Positions 35,458-46,472 of a DNA stretch of 64,000 nt are shown here, piece by piece. The position numbers were made by a program, and so were the translations under genes. This stretch comes from an uncultured Pelagibacteraceae bacterium (GTDB lineage Bacteria > Pseudomonadota > Alphaproteobacteria > Pelagibacterales > Pelagibacteraceae): positions 1-64,000 of the forward strand of contig CABYLY010000003.1 of NCBI GenBank assembly GCA_902519945.1. Reading direction: 5' to 3'. Every line of letters starts with the position of its first letter. The stretch's first letter is position 1. Under the pieces are notes generated by a model. The model had not been told where the DNA came from, did no database searches, and worked only from the letters and a program-made list of their open reading frames with translations.

Positions 35458-36264
35458 ATGGAACAAAGAAAAAGTAATTTAAAAATAGTACCTGATAAGA
35501 AGAGTGCCAGGATGATATTGCCTAATATGCTCACTTTAATTGGAGTTTGTATTGGTTTAACCTCTATAAGATTTGCTTTAGATGAAAGATATGAAATTGC
35601 AATAATTGCAATTTTATTTGCTGCACTGATCGATGGTCTTGATGGAAGAATTGCAAGATTAATAAAAGGAACCTCTAAAGTAGGAAAAGAACTAGATTCA
35701 TTAACAGACATGATAAGTTTTGGAGTAGCACCAGCGTTTATAATGTATTTTTGGAAATTAAATACTCTTGGAAAATTTGGCTGGTTACTCTGTTTAATAT
35801 TTGTGGTTTGTGTAGCATTAAGATTGGCTAGGTTTAATATAAATTCAAATCAAGAGCCTTCTTGGAGAGATAATTTTTTTGAGGGTGTGCCCTCACCAGC
35901 AGGTGGTATTTTAGTTTTAACGCCTTTAATCATAAGTCTAAGTGGATTTGATTTTATAAATTTGAATTATGAAATAGTTGTCCCAGCTTTTTTCATAGCA
36001 ACCTCTATTTTATTAATAAGTAAATTTCCAACATATTCATTTAAAAAAATAGTGATACCAAGAAAAACAACAATATTTTTACTTTTTGGTATTGTTTTAT
36101 TTTTTGGTCTTTTACTTGTTTATACTTTTAATGTAATAGCAATAAGTGCAATTGTATATTTGCTTTTAATACCAATTAGTTTTTTACATTACTCTAGAAA
36201 AAAAACACGACTGGAAAATGAAAAAAATCAAGACGATGAAGATGATCTTGAAGATGTATTATAA
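35458..36264 (+). CDS. pssA: CDP-diacylglycerol-serine O-phosphatidyltransferase
   Basis: ALIDGLDGRIARLIKGTSKVGKELDSLTDMISFGVAPA (CDP-alcohol phosphatidyltransferase motif). Confidence 0.95.
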   Translation: MEQRKSNLKIVPDKKSARMILPNMLTLIGVCIGLTSIRFALDERYEIAIIAILFAALIDGLDGRIARLIKGTSKVGKELDSLTDMISFGVAPAFIMYFWKLNTLGKFGWLLCLIFVVCVALRLARFNINSNQEPSWRDNFFEGVPSPAGGILVLTPLIISLSGFDFINLNYEIVVPAFFIATSILLISKFPTYSFKKIVIPRKTTIFLLFGIVLFFGLLLVYTFNVIAISAIVYLLLIPISFLHYSRKKTRLENEKNQDDEDDLEDVL

Positions 36265-37163
36265 TGAAGAAAAATGTCATTATCTCTTTAGCTGATGCAA
36301 ATTATTTTTTACTTTTAAATGAATTAATAGACTCAATAAAAAGATTCAAGGAAAGCGAACAGATTGCGATTTGTATTCTTGATGCAGGTCTAACAGATGA
36401 ACAAAAGAAAGATCTATCAAATAAAGTTGACTCAATCAAAATTGCTGATTGGGATATAGAAGTTCCAGACTCAAAAGTTAAAGGAAAAGAATGGCTTAAA
36501 AGTCAAGTTTCAAGGGCTTTCTTACCTAGATACTTTCCAGGTTATGAAAAATATCTTTGGATAGATGCAGATGCATGGGTAAATTCTTGGTATCCAATCG
36601 AATTATTCTTAAAAGGATGTGAAAATGGTAAACTCTCAATTGCCTCCTCAGCAGATCGTGCTTACGGAAGAGTTTTGAGAGCAGAGTGGTTTTTAGGAAG
36701 TTTCGCCAGAATAAAATCACAAAATTATAAACATGCTAAATCCTCTGGTTTTTCAGAAAAAATTGCAAGACAAGTTGCCTTAAAACCTCATTTAAATATT
36801 GGTGTCTTTGCCCTAGAGGCTAATGCTCCACATTGGGAAGTATGGCAAAAAAATCTTAAAAAGGCATTATCAGGTGGAAAAATTTGGGGCTCTGAACAAA
36901 TAGCAATGAATATAACTATTTATTATGATGGTTTGAATGTAGAAATATTGCCCGCTTATTGTAATTGGACTTTAATTGAGGCTTTAAAGTTTGATACTAA
37001 AAAAAATACTTTAGTTGAACCCTACTTACCAAATCATGAAATAGGAATAGTGCATTTTGCTGGAAAAAATAATGATCAAATAAGAAAAGATAAAAATTTT
37101 ATCTCTAAAATTGAAACTTTGGATGGCGAAGTAATAGATAAAAAACTTAGATTTAATAATTGA
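36264..37163 (+). CDS. GT-A fold glycosyltransferase-like protein
   Basis: IISLADANYFLLLNELIDSI ... YEKYLWIDADAWVN (DxD-like), HFAGKN near C-terminus. Confidence 0.7.
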   Translation: MKKNVIISLADANYFLLLNELIDSIKRFKESEQIAICILDAGLTDEQKKDLSNKVDSIKIADWDIEVPDSKVKGKEWLKSQVSRAFLPRYFPGYEKYLWIDADAWVNSWYPIELFLKGCENGKLSIASSADRAYGRVLRAEWFLGSFARIKSQNYKHAKSSGFSEKIARQVALKPHLNIGVFALEANAPHWEVWQKNLKKALSGGKIWGSEQIAMNITIYYDGLNVEILPAYCNWTLIEALKFDTKKNTLVEPYLPNHEIGIVHFAGKNNDQIRKDKNFISKIETLDGEVIDKKLRFNN

Positions 37164-37778
37164 TTGAAAAAAAATAAAATTTCAAAAAACTGGGTAAATA
37201 GACAAAAAAGAGATATTTTTGTTCGTAAATCTAAAATTGAGGGATTTCGAGCAAGATCTGCTTACAAATTAATTGAAATAAATGAAAAATTTAAAATTTT
37301 AAAAGGAGGAATGATAGTTGTTGATATTGGTGCTGCACCAGGTAGTTGGTCACAATATGCCTCAAGGATTGTTAAAAATAGCGGTCATGTAATTTCAATA
37401 GATTTAAAAAAAATGGATGAGATTAAGAATACGACGCAGATAATTGGAGATTTTACTGAACCAGATATTCAAGAAATTATAAAAACTAATTTAGTTAAAG
37501 AGGCAGATCTTGTAATGTCAGATATGGCTATAAATACCACAGGAATAAAAAATATAGACTCTATTCAAACAGGTGAATTATGTAAGGAGGCTATGATTTT
37601 TTCTAAAGAAATTATTAATAAAAATGGTTCATTTGTTTCTAAAATATTTATGGGATCATCATTTAATGAAATTGTCGCACTAGGTAAAAAACTTTTTAGA
37701 GAAGTTAGGGTTTTTAAACCTCAATCAAGTCGCAAAGATTCCAAAGAAAGTTTTATTATTTGTAAAAAAATTAGATAG
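37164..37778 (+). CDS. rlmE: 23S rRNA (uridine-2'-O-) methyltransferase
   Basis: RSAYKLIEINEKFKILKGGMIVVDIGAAPGSWSQYAS, VMSDMAINTTG, SRKDSKESFII; TTG start. Confidence 0.93.
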   Translation: MKKNKISKNWVNRQKRDIFVRKSKIEGFRARSAYKLIEINEKFKILKGGMIVVDIGAAPGSWSQYASRIVKNSGHVISIDLKKMDEIKNTTQIIGDFTEPDIQEIIKTNLVKEADLVMSDMAINTTGIKNIDSIQTGELCKEAMIFSKEIINKNGSFVSKIFMGSSFNEIVALGKKLFREVRVFKPQSSRKDSKESFIICKKIR

Positions 37779-37815
37779 TCTCTTTTAATTTTATAGGAAT
37801 CATATATAAATCATT

Positions 37816-38892
37816 ATGGATCCTATAAAAGAAGCACTCACCTTTGATGATGTTACCCTTGTTCCGAAGTATTCTGAAATACTGCCAGCAGAAGTTGACA
37901 CAAGTATTAAATTAACACCAAGTTTAAAACTTAAGATACCACTTTTATCATCAGCGATGGATACTGTAACGGAAAGTAAAATGGCCATCGCAATGGCAAA
38001 ATCTGGTGGAATTGGGATTATTCATAGAAATTTAGACATAAAGAATCAAATTAAAGAAATTAAAAAAGTAAAAAAACACAACTTACTTGTTGGCGCTGCT
38101 GTTGGAGCTGGTCCAGATGAATTTAAAAGAGCCAAAGCAATTCTCAAAGAAAATTTGGATATGGTTGTTGTTGATACAGCCCATGGTCATACCAAAAAAG
38201 TTTCTGAAATTATCAAATTAATTAAAAAGATAAAAAATAAAAAAACTGCATTATGTGCTGGTAATATTGCAACAACAGACGCAGCAAAATTTCTTGTAAA
38301 ATTAGGTGTAGATATCATAAAAGTTGGGATAGGACCTGGCTCAATTTGTACTACGAGATTAGTTGCTGGTATTGGGGTACCTCAATTAAGTGCAATATTA
38401 AACGTGAGAAAAGGAGTTAAAAATAAAAATATTAAAATAATTTCTGATGGAGGTATAAAATACTCCGGGGATCTTGCTAAAGCTTTTGCAGCTGGAGCAG
38501 ATGCGGTAATGATTGGTTCTTTATTTGCTGGCACTGATGAAACACCTGGGAAATTGATAAAGAGAAATGGAAAATTTTTTAAAAGTTTTAGAGGCATGGG
38601 TTCTGTAGGAGCTATGAACAAAGGATCAGCTGATAGATACTTTCAATCTAAACAAAAAGATTTGTCTAAATATGTACCTGAAGGTGTTGAAGGTTTGGCA
38701 AAATATAAAGGCAATGTAGATAAAATAATTTTTAAATTAGTTGGTGGATTAAGATCCTCAATGGGATATCTTGGATCCAAACAAATTAAAAACTTAAGAT
38801 CTAAACCGCAATTTGTAAAAATAACAAAAGCAGGATTTTATGAAAGTATGGTTCATAACGTTGATGTAGTTAAAAACGACAATAAATATTAA
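37816..38892 (+). CDS. guaB: IMP dehydrogenase lacking CBS domains
   Basis: [50 protein letters not shown]; only 358 aa. Confidence 0.95.
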   Translation: MDPIKEALTFDDVTLVPKYSEILPAEVDTSIKLTPSLKLKIPLLSSAMDTVTESKMAIAMAKSGGIGIIHRNLDIKNQIKEIKKVKKHNLLVGAAVGAGPDEFKRAKAILKENLDMVVVDTAHGHTKKVSEIIKLIKKIKNKKTALCAGNIATTDAAKFLVKLGVDIIKVGIGPGSICTTRLVAGIGVPQLSAILNVRKGVKNKNIKIISDGGIKYSGDLAKAFAAGADAVMIGSLFAGTDETPGKLIKRNGKFFKSFRGMGSVGAMNKGSADRYFQSKQKDLSKYVPEGVEGLAKYKGNVDKIIFKLVGGLRSSMGYLGSKQIKNLRSKPQFVKITKAGFYESMVHNVDVVKNDNKY

Positions 38893-39332
38893 TGATCAGA
38901 TTATCTAATTATACCCTCGTATTTTTCATTATTATAAATTTTCTAAACTCCAGTTTGGGAAATGAAAAATTTTTTAAGGAAGGTTTAGATTTCTATAATG
39001 CAAAAAAATATGAAGATGCAAGATTTATGTTTGAGAGAACTATTGTTTTTAATCCAAAAGACTCTAATGCGTACCTATATTTAGCAAAAATTTATAATTT
39101 AGAGGAAGATCAAGAAAACGAAAAAAAAAATTTAGAGGCAACACTTTTAATAGAACCCAATAATGAAGAAGCGATTTTAATGTCTATGAAAATAGCCTTA
39201 AAACAATCAAATTATTCTGAAGTAAAAGATTTATCTGATACATTTAGTAAAGTTTGTAAAAAACTTTGTGATGAAAATAAAAATATTTTAGAAACTCTGT
39301 CTAATATTGAGCCAAAAAATAATGAGTCCTGA
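38892..39332 (+). CDS. TPR-repeat secreted/periplasmic protein
   Basis: Signal-like N-terminus, [38 protein letters not shown]. Confidence 0.75.
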   Translation: MIRLSNYTLVFFIIINFLNSSLGNEKFFKEGLDFYNAKKYEDARFMFERTIVFNPKDSNAYLYLAKIYNLEEDQENEKKNLEATLLIEPNNEEAILMSMKIALKQSNYSEVKDLSDTFSKVCKKLCDENKNILETLSNIEPKNNES

Positions 39333-40884
39333 TCAAAGTCTTAAAAAGATTTTAATTATAGATTTTGGTTCACAATTTACCCAATTAATAGCAAGAAGAA
39401 TAAGAGAGCTTGGAGTTTTTTCTGAAATTGTAAGTCATAAAAAAATAAGAAACAAAAATATTGATGTTTCTATCAAGGGTATAATTTTATCTGGTGGCCC
39501 ACTAAACGTTTATGACATTAAAAGATATTCCTTTGATAAAAATATCATTGAAAACAATATACCAGTTCTTGGAATTTGTTTTGGGCATCAAATTTTATCA
39601 AAATTAAATGGAGGCCGGGTAAAACAATCAAAACATAGAGAATTTGGGTTAGCAAATATTTACATGAAAAAAAATAGCCCTCTCACTAAAAATTTTTTTA
39701 GGAAAAATAAAACAATAAAAGTATGGATGAGCCATGCTGATCAAGTCTCAAAACTACCTAAAAATTTCAGAGTCATTGCCTCAAGTCAAAATTCAAAATT
39801 TGCCATGGTAGAAAATCAATCAAAGAATTTCTATGGAGTTCAATTTCATCCTGAAGTTACACATACTGAAAATGGTAAAAAACTTTTAAGTAATTTCATC
39901 TTTTTAATTTGTAAAATTAAAAGAAATTGGTCCTCTAGGGATCAAAAGAAAAAATTGATAAGAGATATTAGAAAACAAGTAGGCAAAAGTAGAGTGATTT
40001 GTGCTTTATCAGGCGGGGTAGATAGCAGCGTTGTTGCTCAATTACTGAATAAAGCAATTGGAAAAAATCTCTATTGTATATTTGTTAATACAGGTCTTCT
40101 TAGAAAAAATGAGGAAAAACAAGTTGTAGAAACATTCAAAAAAAAGTTAAGAATAAATTTAATTTATGTCAATGCTGAGAATGAATTTATTAGAAAATTA
40201 AAGAATATTATAGACCCAGAAAAAAAAAGAAAAATTATAGGTAATTTATTTATTAAAATTTTTGAACGTTATGCAAAAAAAATTAAAAGAGTAAAATATT
40301 TAGCACAAGGGACCCTTTACCCTGACTTAATTGAGAGTAAATCTGTTACTGGTAGCAAAACCTCTAAAATTAAATCGCATCATAATGTAGGAGGATTACC
40401 AAAAAAAATGAAACTTAGTCTTGTTGAGCCATTAAAGTTTTTATTTAAAGATGAGGTAAGAAAATTAGGATTAGAGCTTAACTTAAGTAAAGAAATAATA
40501 TCTAGGCATCCTTTTCCAGGCCCTGGTTTAGCTATAAGAATGCCAGGTATGATAACTAGAGAAAAAATAAAAATTTTGAAGGAAGCAGATTATTATTTCA
40601 TTAAGGGTTTAAAAGATCACAAATTATATGACAAAATTTGGCAAGCTTATGCAGCATTACTTCCAGTAAAAACAGTCGGTGTAATGGGGGATAATAGAAC
40701 ATATGAATATCTGTGTTTGCTCAGGGCTATAACTTCCGAAGATGGTATGACAGCTGATTTTTTTCAATTTAAAAAAACATTTATCCAAGAAATTTCAAAT
40801 AAAATCGTTAATAGCATTAGAGGTATTAATAGAGTAGTTTATGACGTAACTTCTAAGCCACCAAGCACAATTGAACTAGAATGA
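39322..40884 (+). CDS. guaA: GMP synthase (glutamine-hydrolysing)
   Basis: [67 protein letters not shown]. Confidence 0.97.
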   Translation: MSPDQSLKKILIIDFGSQFTQLIARRIRELGVFSEIVSHKKIRNKNIDVSIKGIILSGGPLNVYDIKRYSFDKNIIENNIPVLGICFGHQILSKLNGGRVKQSKHREFGLANIYMKKNSPLTKNFFRKNKTIKVWMSHADQVSKLPKNFRVIASSQNSKFAMVENQSKNFYGVQFHPEVTHTENGKKLLSNFIFLICKIKRNWSSRDQKKKLIRDIRKQVGKSRVICALSGGVDSSVVAQLLNKAIGKNLYCIFVNTGLLRKNEEKQVVETFKKKLRINLIYVNAENEFIRKLKNIIDPEKKRKIIGNLFIKIFERYAKKIKRVKYLAQGTLYPDLIESKSVTGSKTSKIKSHHNVGGLPKKMKLSLVEPLKFLFKDEVRKLGLELNLSKEIISRHPFPGPGLAIRMPGMITREKIKILKEADYYFIKGLKDHKLYDKIWQAYAALLPVKTVGVMGDNRTYEYLCLLRAITSEDGMTADFFQFKKTFIQEISNKIVNSIRGINRVVYDVTSKPPSTIELE

Positions 40885-41657
40885 TAAAAAAAATAAAAAA
40901 AATTTTAAATAAAAAAAACAGAGCAAAAATAGTTTGTCTTACTGCTTATTCAAAAAATGTTGCAGAAGAAATTGATAAGTACGTTGATATTGTTTTAGTA
41001 GGGGATTCACTTGGTTCAGTTTTGTACAATTACAAAACTACAAGAAGTGTCAGTTTAACTGAAATGATAAATCACTCAAAAAGTGTAAGGCTCGGTGTTC
41101 AAAAAAGTTTAATGGTTGTAGATATGCCATACAAAACTTACGATACAAGTGTCTCAGCTTTGAAAAATTCTAAAAAAATAATGAAAGAGACAAAATGTGA
41201 TGCTGTAAAATTAGAAGGGGGAAAGAAAATTATAAAACAAATTAGGGCTCTAACAAAAAATAATATTCCCGTTATGGGTCATCTTGGATTATTACCTCAA
41301 TCTGCAAAAGGAAAATTTAAATCTAAAGGAAAAACCACTAAAGAAATTAATCAATTAATTAATGATGCTTTGTTACTCCAGAAAAATGGGGTTTTTGCAA
41401 TTGTACTAGAGTGTATTAAAACACCAATAGCTAAACAAATAACTAAAAGTTTAAAAATTCCAACTATTGGAATTGGGTCCTCTGTTTATTGTGATGGTCA
41501 AGTCCTAGTAACTGATGATTTGATTGGTTTAAATCAAACTAATATTAAATTTGTAAAAAAGTTTCTAAATGTAAAAAGATATATTAATTCAGGATTAAGA
41601 AAATTTGCTTATGAAGTAAGAACTAGTAAATACCCAACCAAAAAACATTCATATTAA
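40881..41657 (+). CDS. panB: 3-methyl-2-oxobutanoate hydroxymethyltransferase
   Basis: [66 protein letters not shown]. Confidence 0.95.
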   Translation: MIKKIKKILNKKNRAKIVCLTAYSKNVAEEIDKYVDIVLVGDSLGSVLYNYKTTRSVSLTEMINHSKSVRLGVQKSLMVVDMPYKTYDTSVSALKNSKKIMKETKCDAVKLEGGKKIIKQIRALTKNNIPVMGHLGLLPQSAKGKFKSKGKTTKEINQLINDALLLQKNGVFAIVLECIKTPIAKQITKSLKIPTIGIGSSVYCDGQVLVTDDLIGLNQTNIKFVKKFLNVKRYINSGLRKFAYEVRTSKYPTKKHSY

Positions 41658-42265
41658 AAATATTTTTTGAATTGTTCATTGATAGATAAAATTTCTAAAT
41701 CTACAAGTCCCCCAATAACTAACTGAATTGCTACAAGTAGAATAAAACCTAAGCCAACATAAGCAATCCATAAATGTTTCTGAATATAACTCGCAAGGTA
41801 TGTTGCCATAGCACCAGTCAGAATTACTGATAAAACTAGGCCAAAAATCATAAAACCAAAATTCCCTTTAGCCGCTCCAACAACACCTATGACGTTATCA
41901 AAACTAATTGTAATATCTGCAAACAAGACTTTGTAAACACTCTGAATATATGATGGTTCTTTTGATTTTTTCGTCGGTGATTTTACTTTCTTAATTTCAA
42001 AAAGATCTTTTCTTAAATCATTTACAATCCAAATTAAAAGCAAGCCACCTAAGATTTTGATAAAGTAAAATTTAAATAAGTAAGTTGCAAATAAAGCAAA
42101 AACTACCTTAAATATTAATGCTCCTGCAACGCCCCACAAAATAATTTGTCTTCTATGTTTTGGTGCAAAGTTTGCAGCAATTAAGCCAATGATAATTGCA
42201 TTATCTGCTGCTAAGATTATATCTATAAAAATAATCTGAACTAATATGAGTGCTTCTTCTAACAA
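41654..42265 (-). CDS. TerC-family membrane protein (YjbE-like)
   Basis: IIFIDIILAADNAIIIGLIAANF, VLFADITISFDNVIGVVGAA. Confidence 0.88.
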   Translation of the reverse strand: MLEEALILVQIIFIDIILAADNAIIIGLIAANFAPKHRRQIILWGVAGALIFKVVFALFATYLFKFYFIKILGGLLLIWIVNDLRKDLFEIKKVKSPTKKSKEPSYIQSVYKVLFADITISFDNVIGVVGAAKGNFGFMIFGLVLSVILTGAMATYLASYIQKHLWIAYVGLGFILLVAIQLVIGGLVDLEILSINEQFKKYF

Positions 42266-42378
42266 AATGAGCTTATAGTATTAAATATTTAAAATAATTC
42301 AATTAAAAGTAGTATTATTTTTTTATTGAAAATTATTTTAATACATAATGAAATACTTTTAATAAAAATGGAGGACAA

Positions 42379-43350
42379 ATGAAATTCTTAAAATATTTAT
42401 CAACTATTTTAGTTTCATTAATTTTGTCAATTAATCTAGCAATTGCAGAGAAATGGGACATGGCTCTAGCTTATGGAGCAGGGAACTTTCATTCTGCAAA
42501 TGCAGCTGAATTCGCAAAAAATGTAACTGAAAAAAGTGGCGGCAAATTAACAATTGTAACTCACCCAGGTGGTTCTTTGTTCAAAGGTGGAGAAATTTTT
42601 AGAGCAGTAAGAACAGGTCAAGCTCAGATTGGTGAGAGATTTATGTCAGCTCTTGGAAAAGAAGATCCACTTTTAGAGGTTGACTCTCAACCATTCCTAG
42701 CAACTTCATACTCTGATGCAATGAAGCTATATAAAGCTTCTAAAGATGAAATTGTTAAAGGATTAGACGAGAAAGGCTTAGTGTTTCTTTACGCTGTGCC
42801 GTGGCCAGCCCAAGGCTTATACAGTAAAAAAGAAATTAATTCTGTGGAAGATTTAAAAGGTCTAAAATTTAGAGCTTATAATTCAGCAACAATAAGAATC
42901 GCTGAGCTAACAGGAATGGCTCCTACAAAAATAGAGGCAGCCGAAATTAGCCAAGCCTTTTCTACCGGAGCAGTAGAAAGCATGATCACATCACCAACTA
43001 CTGGTAAAAATTCAAAAATTTGGGAAAATGGTGTGAAATATTTCTATGATATTGCAGCTTGGTTTCCAAAAAATATGATAATTGTAAATAAAGATGCATG
43101 GAATAAATTAGATCAAGCGACCAAAGATCTAGTTATGAATCAAGCAGCCTTAGCTGAAAGAAAAGGTTGGCAGTTATCAAAACAAGGAAACGTGGGTGAC
43201 AAAAAAGCTTTAGCTGACGCTGGTATGGTTGTTGGCAAAGTGAATGCACCTTTGCAAGCTCACTTTGAAAAAGTTGGACAGACTATGGCTAAGGAATGGT
43301 CTGAAAAAGCTGGTTCAAGAGGAGCTGCGGTCCTATCAAGTTATAGATAA
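42379..43350 (+). CDS. dctP: TRAP transporter substrate-binding protein (DctP family)
   Basis: Signal peptide; AEFAKNVTEKSGGKLTIVTHPGGSLFKGGEIFRAVRTGQAQIGE; SD GGAGGA. Confidence 0.92.
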   Translation: MKFLKYLSTILVSLILSINLAIAEKWDMALAYGAGNFHSANAAEFAKNVTEKSGGKLTIVTHPGGSLFKGGEIFRAVRTGQAQIGERFMSALGKEDPLLEVDSQPFLATSYSDAMKLYKASKDEIVKGLDEKGLVFLYAVPWPAQGLYSKKEINSVEDLKGLKFRAYNSATIRIAELTGMAPTKIEAAEISQAFSTGAVESMITSPTTGKNSKIWENGVKYFYDIAAWFPKNMIIVNKDAWNKLDQATKDLVMNQAALAERKGWQLSKQGNVGDKKALADAGMVVGKVNAPLQAHFEKVGQTMAKEWSEKAGSRGAAVLSSYR

Positions 43351-43364
43351 TTCAAATCTTAAAA

Positions 43365-43395
43365 TTAAGGCCACTTATAATTTGAGTGGCCTTAA
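43365..43395 (+). repeat. Intra-operon hairpin between dctP and dctQ
   Basis: TTAAGGCCACT-tataatttg-AGTGGCCTTAA, perfect 11-bp stem with no following T-tract, 6 nt before the dctQ ATG. Confidence 0.8.
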
Positions 43396-43401
43396 ATTGT
43401 T

Positions 43402-43884
43402 ATGCTAAAATCTTTAGATAAAAATTTAAATAAACTTTATAAATTCTCAGGATATATTGCCGCTTTTTTTTTAATTCTAGTAGCAGTTTTTATACTGATT
43501 GGTATCTCATCAAGAATATTCAGTTTTTATATAAGAGGTCTTGCAGAATACTCAGGTTATTGCATGGCCGCTGCTTCCTTTTTCGCATTAGCTTACACAT
43601 TTGTAGAGGGCGGACATATTAGGATTACGCTTTTCTTGGAAAAATTATCAGGTACCAAAAAAAAATTTATTGAGATTTGGTGCTTAAGTATAGCAAGCTT
43701 TTTTTCAGGATATTTAGCTTTTTATTTTATAAAAATGTTAATTATTTCATATAAATTTCAAGAACGTAGCGAGGGAGCAGATGAAATTTTGATTTGGATT
43801 CCTCAAACAAGTGTAGCTATTGGATCAACAATTTTTTTTATAAGCGTTTTTCATCAATTTATTTTAACAATTAAAAAGCATTAG
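43402..43884 (+). CDS. dctQ: TRAP transporter small permease (DctQ family)
   Basis: Four TM segments, GLAEYSGYCMAAASFFALAYTFVEGGHIRITLF. Confidence 0.9.
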   Translation: MLKSLDKNLNKLYKFSGYIAAFFLILVAVFILIGISSRIFSFYIRGLAEYSGYCMAAASFFALAYTFVEGGHIRITLFLEKLSGTKKKFIEIWCLSIASFFSGYLAFYFIKMLIISYKFQERSEGADEILIWIPQTSVAIGSTIFFISVFHQFILTIKKH

Positions 43885-45195
43885 ATGACTGAAATATTTT
43901 TAACAATTTTCTTTATCAGTGTTTTATTATTTTTTTTAGGATCTGGAATTTGGGTTGCTTTAAGTATGATTGGTGTGTCGGCTATTGGTATGATGTTATT
44001 TACTTCAAGACCAGTTGGCGATGCAATGGCTACAACAATATGGGGGACATCATCTTCTTGGACACTTACTGCATTACCACTATTCGTCTGGATGGGTGAG
44101 ATTTTGTTTAGGACAAAGCTTTCTGAAAATTTATTCAAAGGATTATCTCCTTGGATGCAAAAACTACCAGGAGGTTTAATCCATGTTAATGTTGTTGGGT
44201 GTGCATTATTTGCAGCAATTTCCGGCTCTTCAGCTGCAACTGTTGCAACAGTTGGAAAGATGTCTATTCCCGAATTAAGAAAAAGAAATTATCCAGAAAA
44301 AATCTTACTAGGCAGCTTAGCAGGTTCAGGAACACTGGGTCTGCTTATACCACCATCAATTATATTGATTATTTATGGAGTTGCTGTTCAAGAGTCTATA
44401 GCAAAATTATTTATTGCCGGAATTATTCCTGGAATAATGATCGCGCTAATATTTATGTCTTACGTAATTATCTGGTCGTTGATTAATAAAAAATTTATGC
44501 CTAAAATTATTGAGGAGTACTCATTTTTAGAAAAAATAAAAAGATCAAAACAACTTTTACCAGTGATTATTTTAATATTAGCTGTTATTGGATCGATATA
44601 TACAGGAATAGCAACGGCTACTGAGGCAGCTTCACTAGGAGTTGTTGGAGCATTAATATTGTCTTACTTTCAAAAGAGTTTGACATTAAAGACTTTTAAG
44701 TCTTCTTTGCTTGGAGCAACTAAAACTTCCTGTATGATTGCTTTTATTTTAGCAGGCTCAACATTTTTATCTTTAGCAATGGGATTTACTGGGTTACCGA
44801 GAAATCTAGCTCTCTGGATCCAAAACATGGAACTATCTCCATATGTTTTGATTTTTGTTCTGATGATATTTTATATAATTTTAGGAATGTTTCTTGATGG
44901 TATTTCAGCTGTAGTTTTAACTATGGCAATCATTGAACCAATGATTAGGCAAGCAGGTTTTGATATGATTTGGTTTGGAATTTTTTTAGTAATTGTTGTT
45001 GAGATGGCACAAATCACTCCACCCGTTGGTTTTAATTTATTTGTTCTTCAAGGGATGGCAAAAAAAGATATGGGATATATTGCGAGAAGTGCATTTCCAT
45101 TATTTTTACTAATGGTTCTTGCAGTTATATTAGTAGTAATTTTTCCAGAAATAGCTTTATGGATGCCTGAACAAATGATTAAAAATATAAATTAA
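43885..45195 (+). CDS. dctM: TRAP transporter large permease (DctM family)
   Basis: FAAISGSSAATVATVGKMSIPELRKRNY, GSGTLGLLIPPSIILIIYGV, MAQITPPVGFNLFVLQGM. Confidence 0.95.
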   Translation: MTEIFLTIFFISVLLFFLGSGIWVALSMIGVSAIGMMLFTSRPVGDAMATTIWGTSSSWTLTALPLFVWMGEILFRTKLSENLFKGLSPWMQKLPGGLIHVNVVGCALFAAISGSSAATVATVGKMSIPELRKRNYPEKILLGSLAGSGTLGLLIPPSIILIIYGVAVQESIAKLFIAGIIPGIMIALIFMSYVIIWSLINKKFMPKIIEEYSFLEKIKRSKQLLPVIILILAVIGSIYTGIATATEAASLGVVGALILSYFQKSLTLKTFKSSLLGATKTSCMIAFILAGSTFLSLAMGFTGLPRNLALWIQNMELSPYVLIFVLMIFYIILGMFLDGISAVVLTMAIIEPMIRQAGFDMIWFGIFLVIVVEMAQITPPVGFNLFVLQGMAKKDMGYIARSAFPLFLLMVLAVILVVIFPEIALWMPEQMIKNIN

Positions 45196-45671
45196 TATTT
45201 CGATTTTTCACCAGCTATTACAGCTTTGAGCTGATCATATTCCTCACAATTGCAACCTTTTAAAACCTCAAGCCTTTCAACTGCAAGATTATGTCTGTTA
45301 GTTGCAACATACAATTCGCCAAGATATTCATTAATACCTTTATGTTTTGGATCAATAGCTAAACCTTGAAGATAATATTTCTCCCCATTTTCAAAATCCC
45401 CAAGCTTTCTAGTCGTGAAACCTAAATAATTAAGAGTATCAGCTTTACCAGGTTTTTCCTTATTAGATTTCAATAAAAGTTTTTGAGCTTTTTCATATTG
45501 AGAGTTAGCTTTTTCTTTTTTACCTTTTTTCTCATTCTTTTTTGCAAAATTAATCACTTTTACAGCTTTGTCGTAATTAGACTCTGTATCTGAAGAAGCA
45601 CTACCTGCTGCTAAAACATAGTTACTTGATAGTAAAAAAGTTGCACCGATTAACAAAATTATTTTTTTCAT
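45192..45671 (-). CDS. TPR-repeat periplasmic protein
   Basis: Signal peptide MKKIILLIGATFLLSSNYVLA; DTLNYLGFTTRKLGDFENGEKYYLQGLAIDPKHKGINEYLGELY. Confidence 0.78.
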   Translation of the reverse strand: MKKIILLIGATFLLSSNYVLAAGSASSDTESNYDKAVKVINFAKKNEKKGKKEKANSQYEKAQKLLLKSNKEKPGKADTLNYLGFTTRKLGDFENGEKYYLQGLAIDPKHKGINEYLGELYVATNRHNLAVERLEVLKGCNCEEYDQLKAVIAGEKSKY

Positions 45672-46445
45672 TTATTTAAATTTTTTCATTTTATTTAAAG
45701 TTTTAAGTTCTAATCCATTTTTTACTAAATTTAATCTTATTGATTTAGCAGTAGCTAAAGAACTTAAGTTGTCCCCGTGTATACAAACAGAATCGATTTC
45801 ACAAGGTATTTGCTTTCCACTGTGACAATTAAGCGCCTGAGATTGTACCATTTTTAAAACATGTTTTTTTGCTTCCTCAGGGTTTGTAATCAAAGCATGT
45901 GATTTTTTTCTAGAAACAAGATTTCCATCATCCTCGTAATTTCTGTCAGCAAATATTTCGCAAGCAAATTTCATATTTAATTTTTTTGCTGCCTCTTGCA
46001 TCTTAGACCCGGTAGGCACTAAATAAATTAAGTCTTTATTAATTGTCTTAATAGTCTTGGCTAATATTGTTGCCAATTCAATATCTTCACAAGCCATATT
46101 ATTTAATGCTCCATGAGGTTTCACATGAGTTACATTTTCTCCGTGTGTTAACGCTATTTTTTGTAAAATTTCATATTGATCAACTATAAGCTTTTTTATT
46201 TCTCTTTCTGATAGATTTAATCTTTCTCTTCCAAAATTTTCTGGATCATTAAAAGAGGGGTGCGCGCCAATACTTACACCATTTTTTTTCGAAATTTGCA
46301 CTACTTGATTCATAGTTTCTTCATCTCCAGCATGATAACCACAAGCAACATTTGCTGAATTGACGATTTCTAATAAATCTGGATCATATTTATTTGAGTG
46401 ATGTTTTGATTTTTCACCTAAATCACAATTTATATTAATTTCCAT
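45672..46445 (-). CDS. pxpA: 5-oxoprolinase subunit A (LamB/YcsF family)
   Basis: MEININCDLGEKSKHHSNKYDPDLLEIVNSANVACGYHAGDE, IGAHPSFND, VKPHGALNN; start trimmed from 46469. Confidence 0.92.
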   Translation of the reverse strand: MEININCDLGEKSKHHSNKYDPDLLEIVNSANVACGYHAGDEETMNQVVQISKKNGVSIGAHPSFNDPENFGRERLNLSEREIKKLIVDQYEILQKIALTHGENVTHVKPHGALNNMACEDIELATILAKTIKTINKDLIYLVPTGSKMQEAAKKLNMKFACEIFADRNYEDDGNLVSRKKSHALITNPEEAKKHVLKMVQSQALNCHSGKQIPCEIDSVCIHGDNLSSLATAKSIRLNLVKNGLELKTLNKMKKFK

Positions 46446-46472
46446 AGTCATATTTTGTAAGTATAACATGGC

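Noticed and set aside
44199-44486. 95-aa ORF overlapping dctM in another frame
   Set aside because: dctM is strongly supported by family motifs; alternate frame has no family resemblance
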